Assembly (NCBI RefSeq): GCF_000741705.1
Contig: NZ_JGZI01000010.1
Location: 1 to 64,000 of the forward strand
Origin: Bifidobacterium psychraerophilum
Lineage (GTDB): Bacteria; Actinomycetota; Actinomycetes; Actinomycetales; Bifidobacteriaceae
Length of the DNA: 64,000 bases
Reading direction: 5' to 3'
Positions 18,199-28,300 of this stretch are shown piece by piece. The notes under the pieces were generated by a model. It saw only the letters and a program-made list of their open reading frames with translations. It did not search any database and was not told the DNA's origin. Both the position numbers and the translations under genes were made by a program. Positions within the stretch are counted from its first letter, which is position 1. The number at the start of each line of letters is the position of its first letter.

Positions 18199-18996
18199 AT
18201 GGCAGTCAAGACAATCGAGACCTGGCTCACTGATATGGATGGCGTGCTGGTGCACGAGAACACCGCATTACCGGGTGCATCCGAATTCATCGAAACGTTG
18301 AAGGCAAACAATCGTCGATTCCTTGTGCTGACGAACAACCCGATCTACACCCCGCGCGATCTGTCCGCTCGCCTGCGCCGCAGCGGCATCGATGTGCCGG
18401 AGGAGAACATCTGGACCTCCGCACTGGCAACGGCCGATTTCGTCTCCCGCACCGTGCCCAACGGCTCCGCATACGTGATCGGCGAGGCCGGGCTCACGAC
18501 GGCCCTGCACGAGGCCGGATACATCCTCTCGGATTCAAAGCCCGACTACGTGATTCTGGGCGAGACCAGAACCTACTCCTTTGAATCCATCACCACCGCG
18601 ATCCGTCTGATCCTCGACGGCGCACGGTTCATCTGCACGAACCCGGATCCCACGGGCCCCAGCGAACACGGGGTGCTGCCGGCGGCCGGATCAGTGGCGG
18701 CCCTGGTGACGAAAGCCACCGGACATGAACCGTACTTCGTCGGCAAGCCGAATCCGATCATGTTCCGCACGGCGCTGAACCGCGTCGGCGGGCATTCCGA
18801 AACCACCGCGATGATCGGTGACCGCATGGAGACCGATGTGGTGGCGGGCGTCGAAGCCGGTCTGAACACCTTCCTCGTGCTTTCGGGCATCACCTCGCGT
18901 GACCAGGTGGAGACCTACCCCTTCCGTCCCGACAAGGTGCTTGACGGCATCGGTGATCTGATTGAAGTAGCAAAATCCGCAGAAGTGGAGATCTGA
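18199..18996 (+). CDS. HAD-superfamily phosphatase, NagD type
   Basis: This is a 265-residue protein of HAD subfamily IIA. The four motifs are visible: DMDGVLVHE (motif I, nucleophile Asp), LTNNP (motif II), the lysine in VGKPNPIMF (motif III) and MIGDRMETDVVAG (motif IV). Proteins of this family dephosphorylate nucleotides or small sugar phosphates; the exact substrate cannot be read from the sequence. AAAGGAG precedes the ATG at 18199. The gene ends three bases before glmU, so the two are probably cotranscribed. Confidence 0.9.
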   Translation: MAVKTIETWLTDMDGVLVHENTALPGASEFIETLKANNRRFLVLTNNPIYTPRDLSARLRRSGIDVPEENIWTSALATADFVSRTVPNGSAYVIGEAGLTTALHEAGYILSDSKPDYVILGETRTYSFESITTAIRLILDGARFICTNPDPTGPSEHGVLPAAGSVAALVTKATGHEPYFVGKPNPIMFRTALNRVGGHSETTAMIGDRMETDVVAGVEAGLNTFLVLSGITSRDQVETYPFRPDKVLDGIGDLIEVAKSAEVEI

Positions 18997-18999
18997 TTG

Positions 19000-20385
19000 A
19001 TGATGGCAGTGTCCGCAGCAATTATTCTTGCCGCTGGTGAAGGGACGCGCATGCGTTCGAAAACACCGAAGGTCCTGCACCAACTGGCGGGTAAGAGCCT
19101 GCTGGAGCGTGTGATGTCCTCGGTTTCGGCGCTTTCGCCCGAGCTTCTCGCCGTCGTCGTGCATTACCAGGCGGAGAGGGTCGCGGCCGCCGTGCATGAC
19201 GTCGATGCCGATGCCGTGATCGTCAACCAGGACGATGTGCCGGGAACCGGGCGCGCCGTGCAGTGCGCGATGGGTCAGATAGACGCCGACGGCGAACTGA
19301 CCGGACCCGTGCTGATAGCCGCTTCGGATATGCCCCTGCTGGATGAGGCGACACTGCGTGACCTGCTGGAATTCCATGCCGAAAGCGGCAACGGTGCGAC
19401 GGTGCTTACCGCGCGCTTGCAGGATCCCACCGGCTACGGCCGCATCATCCGCGATCAGAACGGCGACGTGCTGCGCATCGTCGAGCAGAAGGACGCCAAC
19501 AGCACCGAGCTCGCCGTCACCGAGGTCAACACTTCGGTCTACGTATTCGAGGCGGAAGTGCTCAACCGCGCGATCAGCGGTCTGGACGACGACAACGCCC
19601 AAGGCGAGTTCTACCTCACCGATGCCTTGGAGCAGGCGACCGCCACAGGAGCCGTGGGTGCCTACCAGGCCAAGGACCCGCTGAGCGTTGAAGGCGTCAA
19701 CGACCGGGTGCAGCTCGCGTCACTCGCCAAGCAGCACAACCGTCGCATCTGCGAGCATTGGATGCGTGAAGGTGTTTCGATCCTCGACCCGGACAGCACC
19801 TGGATTGAGGATGACGTGGTGATCGGGACCGACGCGACGATACTTCCAGGATCGTTCCTGCAAGGCCACACCACCATCGGTGAAACCGCGGTCATCGGAC
19901 CGTACACCACGCTGATCGACGCCACCATCGACGAGGGCGCGGTGATCGAGCGTTCGCGCATACAGGAATCACATGTGGGCGCCAGGGCGAATATCGGACC
20001 GTGGACCTATATGAGGCCAGGCAACGAACTCGGCGAGGAGACCAAGGCCGGCGCCTTCGTGGAAATGAAGAAGGCCCACATCGGCAACGGGACCAAGGTT
20101 CCCCATCTCAGCTACGTCGGGGATGCCCAGATCGGCGAGCACAGCAATGTGGGAGGCGGCACGATAGTCGCCAACTATGACGGCGTGCACAAGAACCGCA
20201 CCAGCATAGGCTCGGGCGTGCATGTGGGAGCCGACAACGTCTTCGTGGCACCGGTCGTGGTTGGAGACAACGTGACGACAGGGGCCGGATCAGTCGTGCG
20301 CCACGATGTGCCCGATGATGCGATGGTCTTCTCCGAGAACACGCAACATGTGGTCGAAGACTGGAAACCACGCTGGGAACGCTAA
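19000..20385 (+). CDS. glmU: Bifunctional GlcNAc-1-P uridyltransferase / GlcN-1-P acetyltransferase
   Basis: GlmU acetylates glucosamine 1-phosphate and couples it to UTP, giving UDP-GlcNAc for peptidoglycan. The N-terminal pyrophosphorylase domain shows LAAGEGTRMRSKTPKVLH, and the C-terminal half is a left-handed beta-helix of hexapeptide repeats. GNFVEMK is replaced by GAFVEMKKAHIGNGTKVPHL in the acetyltransferase active site, and NYDGVHKNRTSIG follows. The protein has 461 residues from the first of two ATGs at 19000, with GGAG nine bases upstream; a TTG at 18997 is also in frame. It directly follows the NagD-type gene. Confidence 0.96.
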   Translation: MMAVSAAIILAAGEGTRMRSKTPKVLHQLAGKSLLERVMSSVSALSPELLAVVVHYQAERVAAAVHDVDADAVIVNQDDVPGTGRAVQCAMGQIDADGELTGPVLIAASDMPLLDEATLRDLLEFHAESGNGATVLTARLQDPTGYGRIIRDQNGDVLRIVEQKDANSTELAVTEVNTSVYVFEAEVLNRAISGLDDDNAQGEFYLTDALEQATATGAVGAYQAKDPLSVEGVNDRVQLASLAKQHNRRICEHWMREGVSILDPDSTWIEDDVVIGTDATILPGSFLQGHTTIGETAVIGPYTTLIDATIDEGAVIERSRIQESHVGARANIGPWTYMRPGNELGEETKAGAFVEMKKAHIGNGTKVPHLSYVGDAQIGEHSNVGGGTIVANYDGVHKNRTSIGSGVHVGADNVFVAPVVVGDNVTTGAGSVVRHDVPDDAMVFSENTQHVVEDWKPRWER

Positions 20386-20488
20386 GCGCCGAGCACAACA
20401 GGCGGCATCCGGATGGCGATGCAGCATAATGAACACTAGAGCATCCCGAACAATCGGGAGCTGACGGTTTTATCTGAAAGGCGGATAC

Positions 20489-20917
20489 GTGCCCGCAGTC
20501 CAAGATTCGATTGAATGTGCAAGAATCGCCGCACTCGCGGCGGACAAGATGAAGGCAGAGGACATTCTCGCATTCGACGTGACCGAGCCACTGGCCATCA
20601 CCGATATTTTCCTCATCGCCACCGGTGCCAACGAACGCCAGGTCCTCGCCATCGCCGAGGAGATCGAGAAGGCCCTGTATCTTGAACGCGAACGCAAGCC
20701 GCGCATGCGCGAAGGCCTTGAGGATGCCAAATGGGTGCTGCTCGACTACGGTGATTTCGTGATCCATGTGATGCACAAGGAAGCCCGCGAATACTATGCC
20801 CTTGAACGGTTGTGGAGCGACTGCCCTGAAATAGACCTGAAGCTGCCCGAAGCTGGTGAGAGCGAAACCGTATCCGCCGTGGACAGCAACGAGAGCACTG
20901 TTGCAGGGGAGCGCTGA
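20489..20917 (+). CDS. rsfS: Ribosome silencing factor RsfS (Iojap family)
   Basis: RsfS binds ribosomal protein L14 and blocks subunit joining when nutrients are scarce. The 142-residue protein carries the family core: AEDILAFDVTEPLAITDIFL, the ATGANERQVLAIA stretch and LLDYGDFVIHVMHKEAREYY followed by LERLW. The start is a GTG at 20489 with GAAAGGCGG upstream. A ~30-residue acidic tail follows the domain. The histidine-phosphatase gene starts two bases after the stop, so the pair is an operon. The position after glmU and near nadD fits the frequent nadD-rsfS neighbourhood of bacteria. Confidence 0.94.
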   Translation: MPAVQDSIECARIAALAADKMKAEDILAFDVTEPLAITDIFLIATGANERQVLAIAEEIEKALYLERERKPRMREGLEDAKWVLLDYGDFVIHVMHKEAREYYALERLWSDCPEIDLKLPEAGESETVSAVDSNESTVAGER

Positions 20918-20919
20918 CG

Positions 20920-21642
20920 ATGACTGTGCAATCCGGCGTGCAGCATGTCCACTCGATAACGATGGTCAGGCACGGGCGCACCTCGTATAACGCGGCAGGT
21001 CGCTTGCAGGGCCAGATCGACATCCCCCTGGATGAGGTGGGACGCTGGCAGGTCGAACAGACGGCCGAAGCGCTCAACAAGCTGTACATCGAAAGCAGCC
21101 GGCGCCAGCGCAAACAGGTCGTCATAGCATCCGATCTGGGGAGGGCCATGGCAACCGCCCATGCCTTCGCTGATCCGCTGAACATTCCGGTCCATCCCGA
21201 TGCGCGCGTGCGTGAACGTGCCTTCGGCGACTGGGAGGGTCTGTCTCTTCCGGAAATGAAGGAGCAATGGCCCGAGGATTACAAGCTGTGGCTTGAATTC
21301 AAAGGCGGCGAACTCAACCACGGTGCCGAAAGCAAGGAGCATGTGGGCAGGCGCGGGGTGGAGGCGCTGAACGAGTGGTCCACGAAAAGCGGTGGCGACA
21401 CCGATCTCTTCGTGTTCTCCCACGGGGCGTGGATCTCGCAGACCCTGCAGACCCTGTTGGGCATGAATCGCGTATATGATGACTTCGCCAATCTGATTTC
21501 CATGCGCAACGCGCACTGGACACGCCTGATTCCTCTTGACGGAGTCGAGGAATCCCTGCGCTGGCGAATGGTCGGTTATAACCAGGGTCCGGCCGTGGCC
21601 CAGACGGAAAAGTGGGAGAATCCGCAAACTTCTAGCAGATAA
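20920..21642 (+). CDS. Histidine phosphatase (phosphoglycerate-mutase family)
   Basis: This 240-residue protein has the catalytic RHG motif (MVRHGRTSYNAAGRLQGQ) and the second histidine in FVFSHGAWISQTL. ASDLGRAMATAHAFADPL and RERAFGDWEGLSLPEM match the cofactor-dependent phosphoglycerate-mutase-like branch, in which many members are broad phosphatases rather than glycolytic mutases. Which it is here cannot be decided. It follows rsfS after two bases, the arrangement known from other actinobacteria. Confidence 0.9.
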   Translation: MTVQSGVQHVHSITMVRHGRTSYNAAGRLQGQIDIPLDEVGRWQVEQTAEALNKLYIESSRRQRKQVVIASDLGRAMATAHAFADPLNIPVHPDARVRERAFGDWEGLSLPEMKEQWPEDYKLWLEFKGGELNHGAESKEHVGRRGVEALNEWSTKSGGDTDLFVFSHGAWISQTLQTLLGMNRVYDDFANLISMRNAHWTRLIPLDGVEESLRWRMVGYNQGPAVAQTEKWENPQTSSR

Positions 21643-21705
21643 CCCCCGTTCTTTCATGTTGGCTTGCCATACTACGAAGCAGAGCGCAGCGGTAAGGGGT
21701 ACAGA

Positions 21706-22851
21706 TTGAAGCGTTTTTTCCACGATATTTCATGGGTGCAGATACTGGCGGGCGCCTTGGCGGCAGTCACCGCCTTTCTGCTCTCCTCGCGAATCGGCAT
21801 CGCGGGCTCGGTCATCGGTGTTGCCGTAGGTTCCATCGTTTCGGCATTCGCATCGCAGTTGTATCAGAATGTGCTGGATGAGTCGAGCAAGAAGCTCCAT
21901 GACACAGTAGGCAGCTCGGATGACGGCTCGGACGGGGCTGACGGATCCGGTGCCGCTGGCGGCTCTGACGGGAATGGTACTGCCGCCGACGATCAGGAGA
22001 CACGCACCATCGTCGGCTTGGCGGGCGCCATCAACGCCGCCGAGGCCGATGCCGCGGCCATCGCGGGGGATAAGGCCGGAAGCGCCGCGAAGCCCGATGC
22101 GAGCACCATAGAGACCGGTGTGCAGACCGAGCTCGTCAACGGGCTATCCTCATCCCAGAAGCCGAAGGATGTCACCTCGGTGATGGATCCCGCGGTCACC
22201 AAGGATGCGAGCACCGATTCGACCTCGATCCTCACCCAAGGGAACGGCGGACAGCCCCTGGCTGCAACACCTTCCGGCAAGGGTGCGGCCAAGGGTACTC
22301 AGCCGACCTCTCCGCGCGTGGTCGGCAGCGGCAACGCCGTCCATCCCAAGGTCGGTCAGCATGCGAAACCGCAGCGCCGCAAGGTCAGCCGCAACGTCAT
22401 CATCGTGTCGATCGTCAGCGCCCTCATCACGGTGGGAATCACCGCAGGCATCATCTATGCGCTGACCGGTGGGCAGGGAACCGACAAGGTGCTCAGGCCG
22501 AGCGAAAGCACGAGCACGGTGCAGACCACACCAAGCGACGAATCGACCTCCTCCGGCAGCGGCTCGGGCAACGAAGACGATCAGGACCAGGGCAACGGCA
22601 CTTCAACACAGAATCCCAGCTCCTCCTCGACTTCGACATCGACCTCGACATCAACGCCGAGTAGCTCATCCAGCAGTTCTTCCAGCAGTTCGGATCCGAC
22701 CGCCTCGCCATCCACATCGACGGCAACACCGACGCAATCGCCCACCACCACATCTCCATCAAGTTCAAGCACCAGCTCCAGCAGCAACTCGGAGGCGAGC
22801 TCCAAAAGCTCATCCACACCCAGTGACGGCAGCAATGTCGCCGCTGAGTGA
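21706..22851 (+). CDS. Membrane protein with Ser/Thr-rich extracytoplasmic tail
   Basis: The gene gives 381 residues from a TTG at 21706, chosen because TAAGGGG lies just upstream; the frame is open further back to 21664 without a site. A hydrophobic hairpin-like segment at about 10-45 is followed by a low-complexity Gly/Ala/Asp-rich region. A second membrane helix lies at about 231-253 (NVIIVSIVSALITVGITAGI). The last ~110 residues are nearly all Ser, Thr, Pro and Gly and probably span the cell wall. No enzymatic domain is seen. The function is unknown; a wall-spanning or sensory role is inference. Confidence 0.75.
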   Translation: MKRFFHDISWVQILAGALAAVTAFLLSSRIGIAGSVIGVAVGSIVSAFASQLYQNVLDESSKKLHDTVGSSDDGSDGADGSGAAGGSDGNGTAADDQETRTIVGLAGAINAAEADAAAIAGDKAGSAAKPDASTIETGVQTELVNGLSSSQKPKDVTSVMDPAVTKDASTDSTSILTQGNGGQPLAATPSGKGAAKGTQPTSPRVVGSGNAVHPKVGQHAKPQRRKVSRNVIIVSIVSALITVGITAGIIYALTGGQGTDKVLRPSESTSTVQTTPSDESTSSGSGSGNEDDQDQGNGTSTQNPSSSSTSTSTSTSTPSSSSSSSSSSSDPTASPSTSTATPTQSPTTTSPSSSSTSSSSNSEASSKSSSTPSDGSNVAAE

Positions 22852-22986
22852 GCGTGCCGGGCAAGGCTGCGAATGCCGGGGCATCGGCAGGACGAAATGG
22901 TGTGCCGCCGCTGACGGCATGCAAACAACACACCGACTTGCGGGGGATTGCCCCTCGGTGTAACCTGTCTAAGGCTTGTTGAGCAC

Positions 22987-23059
22987 GGGGCTATGGCGCA
23001 GCTGGTAGCGCATCTCCATGGCATGGAGAGGGTCAGGGGTTCGAATCCCCTTAGCTCCA
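22987..23059 (+). tRNA. tRNA-Ala (anticodon GGC)
   Basis: Acceptor strands GGGGCTA (22987-22993) and TAGCTCC (23052-23058) pair with one G-T pair. The D stem is GCGC/GCGC. The anticodon stem TCTCC/GGAGA encloses ATGGCAT with anticodon GGC. The T arm is AGGGG-TTCGAAT-CCCCT. The discriminator is A and CCA is not encoded. Its 3' end is the insertion site of the integrative element that follows. Confidence 0.95.
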
Positions 23060-23102
23060 CAGAAATCACAACGACCATCCTGCAAAGGGTGGTCGTTTTC
23101 AT
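23055..23102 (+). repeat. attL: tRNA-Ala 3' end plus terminator, copy 1
   Basis: The last five bases of the tRNA (CTCCA) and the next ~43 bases recur at 34533-34580 with few differences, and in a more diverged form at 39290-39336. The segment includes a rho-independent terminator, CGACCATCC-TGCAAA-GGGTGGTCG-TTTT (23072-23099). The direct repeat brackets integrase, relaxase and cargo genes, so it is read as the left attachment site. Confidence 0.8.
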
Positions 23103-23171
23103 ATGGCAGCGGGCTTCAGGCGGTAATTTGACAGTATGTGTAAAATCTGTTTTTGATGTTTTCCACCCCTT

Positions 23172-23207
23172 TAATGGGACATCTAATAGGACAACTAATA
23201 GGACAGA
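23172..23207 (+). repeat. Three tandem 12-base repeats before the integrase
   Basis: TAATGGGACATC, TAATAGGACAAC and TAATAGGACAGA follow one another directly, between attL and the integrase start. Three phased short repeats next to an attachment core are typical of integrase arm-type or excisionase sites. That role is inference from position. Confidence 0.55.
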
Positions 23208-23217
23208 TTGGCACATC

Positions 23218-23740
23218 ATGGGACGCACACGAGCGTTCGGCAGCCTGGTCTACAAGCCGAACAAGCAGACCCCCACGCGCATAGTCGCCAGCTTCAACAC
23301 CCCGGATTACGCATGGCACGACCATCCGGGCATCTCCGCACGCCAGAGCAGGAGCTTCCCACCCGACGACGCCGACGGCGCGATAGCCTGGCTCAACCGC
23401 GAACGCAAACTCATCGAGGCCGGGGTATGGGAACCTCCCGTGGCCGCGGTCCAGAGGGACGTCACCTCCCGCATCACGCTGGGGGAGTATTACGAGGACT
23501 GGCTCGCCGAACGGACCTACAAGGGACGGCCGCTCAAGGCCGGCACCCGCTACCATCTGCGCAAGGACATCGAGAACCACATCATCCCCTTCTTCGGCGG
23601 CACGCGGCTCATCGACATCACCCAGGCCCGCATAGACCGCTGGCTGGCGCCCTGCCCGCCGAACAGGAAACGATGAAGACGAACTCGTTCAAGGCGCTCA
23701 AGGCGATGTTGCTTTCCTCGGTGTCCAGTCCTTTGACATC
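23218..23740 (+). pseudogene. Tyrosine-recombinase integrase, truncated and frameshifted
   Basis: From ATG 23218 a frame of 152 residues encodes the N-terminal arm-binding domain (FGSLVYKPNKQTPTRIVASF) and most of the SAM-like core-binding domain (ITLGEYYEDWLAERTYKG, ENHIIPFFGGTRLIDITQAR). It runs out at 23676. The continuation (LPAEQETMKTNSFKALKAML) is in the next frame, so there is a frameshift near 23650. After ~23740 homology stops, and the catalytic domain with R-HxxR-Y is gone. The position directly beside the tRNA attachment site fits an integrase that once moved the element. Confidence 0.85.
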
Positions 23741-24263
23741 TGGGGAGAACACCACCAAGTCCGCATCCGTTCAAAATACGCTAATGTTTTCTGACAATCA
23801 CAGGATCGAACGAGTCATTCTGCTCGCGCCTACCGTGATTCACTGCGGTCAACTGCACCGGAGATGACGATTTTGTCCGTGATACCGTTTCACGCGTTCG
23901 ATAAACTATTTATACCTCGTGTTTCTGCTGCCTAAGTAAGATGTTTATTCATTTCCTCGTTCAGCTCGTTTCAACACAATCTTGATTAATTATTTGAGTA
24001 GACGTCACGGACCGATCAACGCCAATACCTGTCATCTGGTCAAGCGCACCAGCCCGACGGCTGTTTTTATCTCAGCGGAGTGTTCCTTTTCACAGTATTG
24101 TTTATGCTATGACGGCCATTGTCTCAATCGGCATAATCAATTCCTCTTTCCTGTCAATAAACCAGATCGTTAATCGAAACCAGCTATATTCTTTTTTTAA
24201 GACAGTCCCACGCCTCTTGCAGCTCGAGGGCGATGGTGCGAGGAAAGTAAGAGGGTACTATCT
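23741..24263. other. Relatively AT-rich gap without a gene
   Basis: This stretch replaces the missing integrase catalytic domain. It is more AT-rich than the chromosome around it, with scattered T runs, and I see no gene in either strand. Its end carries GGAAAG and AGAGGG before the HEPN gene start. Confidence 0.45.
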
Positions 24264-25157
24264 ATGACGAGCGTCCAAGAAGAACTGGCTGCTGCACTCC
24301 CTGTGCGAGATTTCCTTCTCTATGTCACATCCACGCGAACCATGCTCAAGGTGATCCCAGAATCCGCGTACTTCAGCCTGCACGTTGCTTCGGTTATGCG
24401 TTCATCGCCGGTTAATCCTAACGAACGGTTTGAAGAGACTTCTGTCGGGTATATGTCAGAGAGTCTCCAGCGTGAGATCGACAACGAGTTTCCGCTATTA
24501 TTTGCGAATGCACTTATAGGCCTCTGGGGAGCGCTTGAGGCCTGCATCAATGACCTATGCCTGCTTTGGCTTCAGTGCATGGACCGGCATAGTTTGGGGC
24601 AAGCTCTGGCAAGTGCACGGGTGAAGATCGGGGATTATCTAAGACTGGACGACGAAGACCGGTGGCAGTGGCTCTTGGTCCAGCTTCAGCGATCAGATGC
24701 GGCATCGCTTCGAAAGGGCATCGGACAATTCGAATCGATGCTCAAGCCGTTGGGGGTTTCGCCTCAGGTTGATTCAGCCGTTCGCACGACTCTTTTCCGG
24801 ATCAAGACGTTGAGAAATCTCTATGCGCATCGTGCAGGCATTGCTGATGCGAAGTTCCTTCAGGAATGGAAAGGCCATCCCGCTGACGTTGGTCAGCTCG
24901 TCGTTCCGACCAAGAATCAGATTGTTGCGGGGTATACCGCAATGGTCATATATGTCGAAAGTGTCCATGACTCCATGCAAGTCAAGATCGGGGGTTCTCC
25001 TGCACAGCGTGATTTGCCGCCTTGGATTGAATCCGTCAAAGATCTTGTGTCGATGCTCGAACCAAGTGCGAATGTGCCGGAAGGTGCTCCTTGGTCGTAC
25101 CACTTCTCGCGGAGCGTGGATGATCCCGAACAAGGTCACAACGACAATCCTTCCTAA
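24264..25157 (+). CDS. HEPN-domain protein (putative RNase)
   Basis: This 297-residue protein starts at ATG 24264 behind AGAGGG. It is mostly helical. At residues 184-189 it has RNLYAH inside FRIKTLRNLYAHRAGIAD, the R-N-x3-H form of the Rx4-6H motif that defines the catalytic centre of HEPN ribonucleases. An earlier helix (FANALIGLWGALEACINDLC) fits the conserved first helices of such domains. HEPN proteins act as toxins and antiviral RNases. No antitoxin such as a MNT nucleotidyltransferase lies next to it. It sits in the element beside decayed mobility genes and ~3.5 kb from the ABC-3C locus. The motif is seen directly; nuclease activity and a defence role are inference. The frame is intact. 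Confidence 0.65.
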   Translation: MTSVQEELAAALPVRDFLLYVTSTRTMLKVIPESAYFSLHVASVMRSSPVNPNERFEETSVGYMSESLQREIDNEFPLLFANALIGLWGALEACINDLCLLWLQCMDRHSLGQALASARVKIGDYLRLDDEDRWQWLLVQLQRSDAASLRKGIGQFESMLKPLGVSPQVDSAVRTTLFRIKTLRNLYAHRAGIADAKFLQEWKGHPADVGQLVVPTKNQIVAGYTAMVIYVESVHDSMQVKIGGSPAQRDLPPWIESVKDLVSMLEPSANVPEGAPWSYHFSRSVDDPEQGHNDNPS

Positions 25158-25303
25158 ATCTTAACTGAGCGATTATCTCCGATAGGATGGCTCCATGCAG
25201 TGGCGCTCGTGCCGGATTGGCCTTACTGGCTGGGAGTAAGAGAGGCAGTTGCTCGGCGCTCGCACACGAATGCATGGCTGTGCTTCGTGGAATATGTTGT
25301 CCG

Positions 25304-28300
25304 GTGGCAATGTCGATGCGGGTGATGTCAGCTGAGGACGGTTACAGGTATTTGCTGTGTACCGTGGCTGCGAGCGACGGGGACAGGTCGTTATCGGCGT
25401 CGTTGACCCGGTCTTACGCGAAAGCGGGAACTCCACTCGGCCGTTGGATAGGCTTAGGGACCATCGCTCTTGGCGGGGCTTGCGGTGGCGGGTTTTGACT
25501 TCATATTCTCAATCCCGGAAGTCTGCTTCCGTGCTCTGGGCTGTGGCTGACGCTGGACGCAGGCGTTGATCGGGGAGGCGCATCATGCGGCGGTTACAGA
25601 GGTGGTTGCATTCATAGAACGCGATGCTGCAGCCGCTCGTACGGGTGCAGCCGCGGGCGACGGGGCCGTTGCGCAGGTCGACGTCACTGGGATGATCGCC
25701 ACCGCGTTCGATCATTTCGATTCGAGGGCGGGTGACCCTCACTTGCGCATGCACGTGGTGATTTCCAACAAAGCGAAAACTACTCTGGACGGGAATGGCG
25801 GCCCCTGGGTGACAGGCCGTTGTCTGTTGCGGTGGTGGCTTTGTCGGAGTTTGCATGAGGCGCTGTTCGTCAATCACATGACCCGCATGTTCGGCGTCTC
25901 CTGGGATGCCCGGGACCGGGGCCGGTATCGGAATCCCGCTTGGGCGATCCCCGATGTCCCGGAGACGCTGGTTGATGAGTTCTTTACCCGCGCCCACCAC
26001 ATCGACGCCGAGACCGACCGTCTGATTGAGGAATGTGTCGCGGTGCATGGGAGGTGGCTTTCTCCGGTGACGATCATGAAGCTGCGTGCCAAAGCCACTC
26101 TGAGCACGCGCCCGACAAGGAAGTCCACTTCCTGGCAGACCTCACCACGGAATGGCGGAGCCGAGCAAGCGGCGTCCTCGGGGAGCGATCCGACGGCGTG
26201 GGCGATGAGCGTCACCGACAACCCGACCCCGATGCTTCTGCAAGCTGACGACATCCCGCTGGACGTGATCGGTGAGGTCGGGGAGTCGGTGATGGTGGCT
26301 GTGGGGGAGAAGCTGTCGACGTGGCGGCGGTGGAACCTGGCGGCTGAGGATACTCGGCAGACTATGGGCTGGCGATTCGTCACAATCGAAGACAGAGAGG
26401 CCATCGTCGGATTGGTCGCCGACGCTGCCGAACAGCGCTCGCTGCGTTTGACTCCGCCGGAGCTGGTATCTTTCCCGGTGGTGTTCCGTCGTGGTGATGA
26501 GTCGAGCGTGTTCCGCCCCAAGCACTCAACCGTGTTCTCCAGCCACCAACTCCTCCAGGCCGAGGACCGGCTCCTCACCCGATCCCGCGACCTCGCCGAT
26601 CCCACGGTGCCAGTGGGTACGGTCGAGGCGGTCAACAGCATGCCGGACGGCGGGGGTCGGATGTTCTGTGAGGACCAAGCGGAAGCCCTCACCCGCATCG
26701 CCGTGTCCGGACGGGTGGGATGTTTTGGTGGGGCCGACTGGTGCAGGGAAAACCACGGCGATAAGTGCGTTGCGTCGAGCTTGGGAAGCCGAACAAGGTG
26801 AGTGATCGGTGTGGGGTGGGCGCCGTCTGCTGTTGCCGCTCAAGTCATCGCCGATGACTTGGGGATCTCGACGGAGAATACGGCGAAGTGGTGGCGGGCC
26901 CACGAAACTATCGGCGCCACCTTCCATGCGGGCCAGCCCGTCATCGTCGATGAGGCGTCTCTGGCGGGCATTTTGTCGTTGGACCGGATCACCGGGCTGG
27001 CTGAGAATGCGACCGCAAAGGTCTTGTTGGTAGGGGGATTGCGGCCAGTTTCAGTCCGTCGACGCCGGGGGGAGCTTTCAGCCTCCTCATCCAAGGCCGC
27101 GCCGACGGCGCCCCCGAACTGGTGGATGTTCACCGCTTCACCACGAGTGGGAGAAGACCGCGTTCTTAGCGCTGCGCCATGGCCACTCCGATGTGATCGA
27201 CACGTATCTCAACCACCATCGCATTCATGGTGGTGGGGCGGAGGCAATGGCAGACGCGGCGTAGGAGGGGTGGCGAGCCGATCGCCAGTCTGATTCTGTG
27301 TCGGTGCTGATTGCCGAGACCCGAAACAGCGTCACCACGCTGAACGCTCGCGCTCGGGCTGACTTGATTCTTGATGGGACTCTGTGTCCGAGTCATGAAG
27401 TCGAATTGAACGATGGGAGCCGGGCTGGGGTGGGGGACACTGTCATCACGCGGCGTTACGATCGGCGCCTGCTAAGCCGGAGCGACTGGGTGGAGAGTGG
27501 ACAGACCTGGACGATCACTCAGGTCCGTGACGACGGGTCGATCACCGTCCGACCGCCTGGGCCTAGGTTTGGCGGTTCGATCGTTCTGCCTGCCTGGTAT
27601 GTGGGAGAGCATGTGGATCTCGGCTACGCGGTGACCGCGCATCGGGCTCAGGGCGTGACGGTCGATACCGTGCATGTTCTCGTGGAGCCTGCGACGACGC
27701 GGGAGAACTTCTACGTCTCCATGACCCGAGGACGCAACGCCAACCGGGCTTACGTGGTTCTCGACCAGCCGGACGATCATCGCAACCCGAACCCCGGAGA
27801 CAATCCGGACGCTACTGCACGGTCCGTGCTCTACGGGGTCCTTCAGCATGTGGGCGCGGAGCTCTCGGCACACGAGACCATCGTGGCCGAGCAGGACCGG
27901 TGGGGATCGATCGCACAGCTCGCGGCCGAGTACGAAACGATCGCGGCCGCCGCCCAACACGACCGCTGGGCGAGTCTCGTTCGGCATTCCGGGCTCACCG
28001 AGGGCCAAGCTGAAGATGTGATTGTCTCCGACGCGTTCGGTGCATTGACTGTGGAGCTGCGTCGAGCCGAGGCCAACAACCATGACGTCGATTCTCTATT
28101 ACCGAAATTGGTTCGATCGCGAGGCTTGGGCGATGCGCAGGACATCGCCTCCGTCCTTCACCACCGACTCGCGCGAGCTACTGCACGACCTGCTGGTTCT
28201 GGACGGACACGTAGACCACCGAAGCTGATCGTCGGGCTCATCCCCGAAGCAGCTGGTCCCATGAGCCAGGACATGCGAGATGCGCTCCATGAACGGCGGG

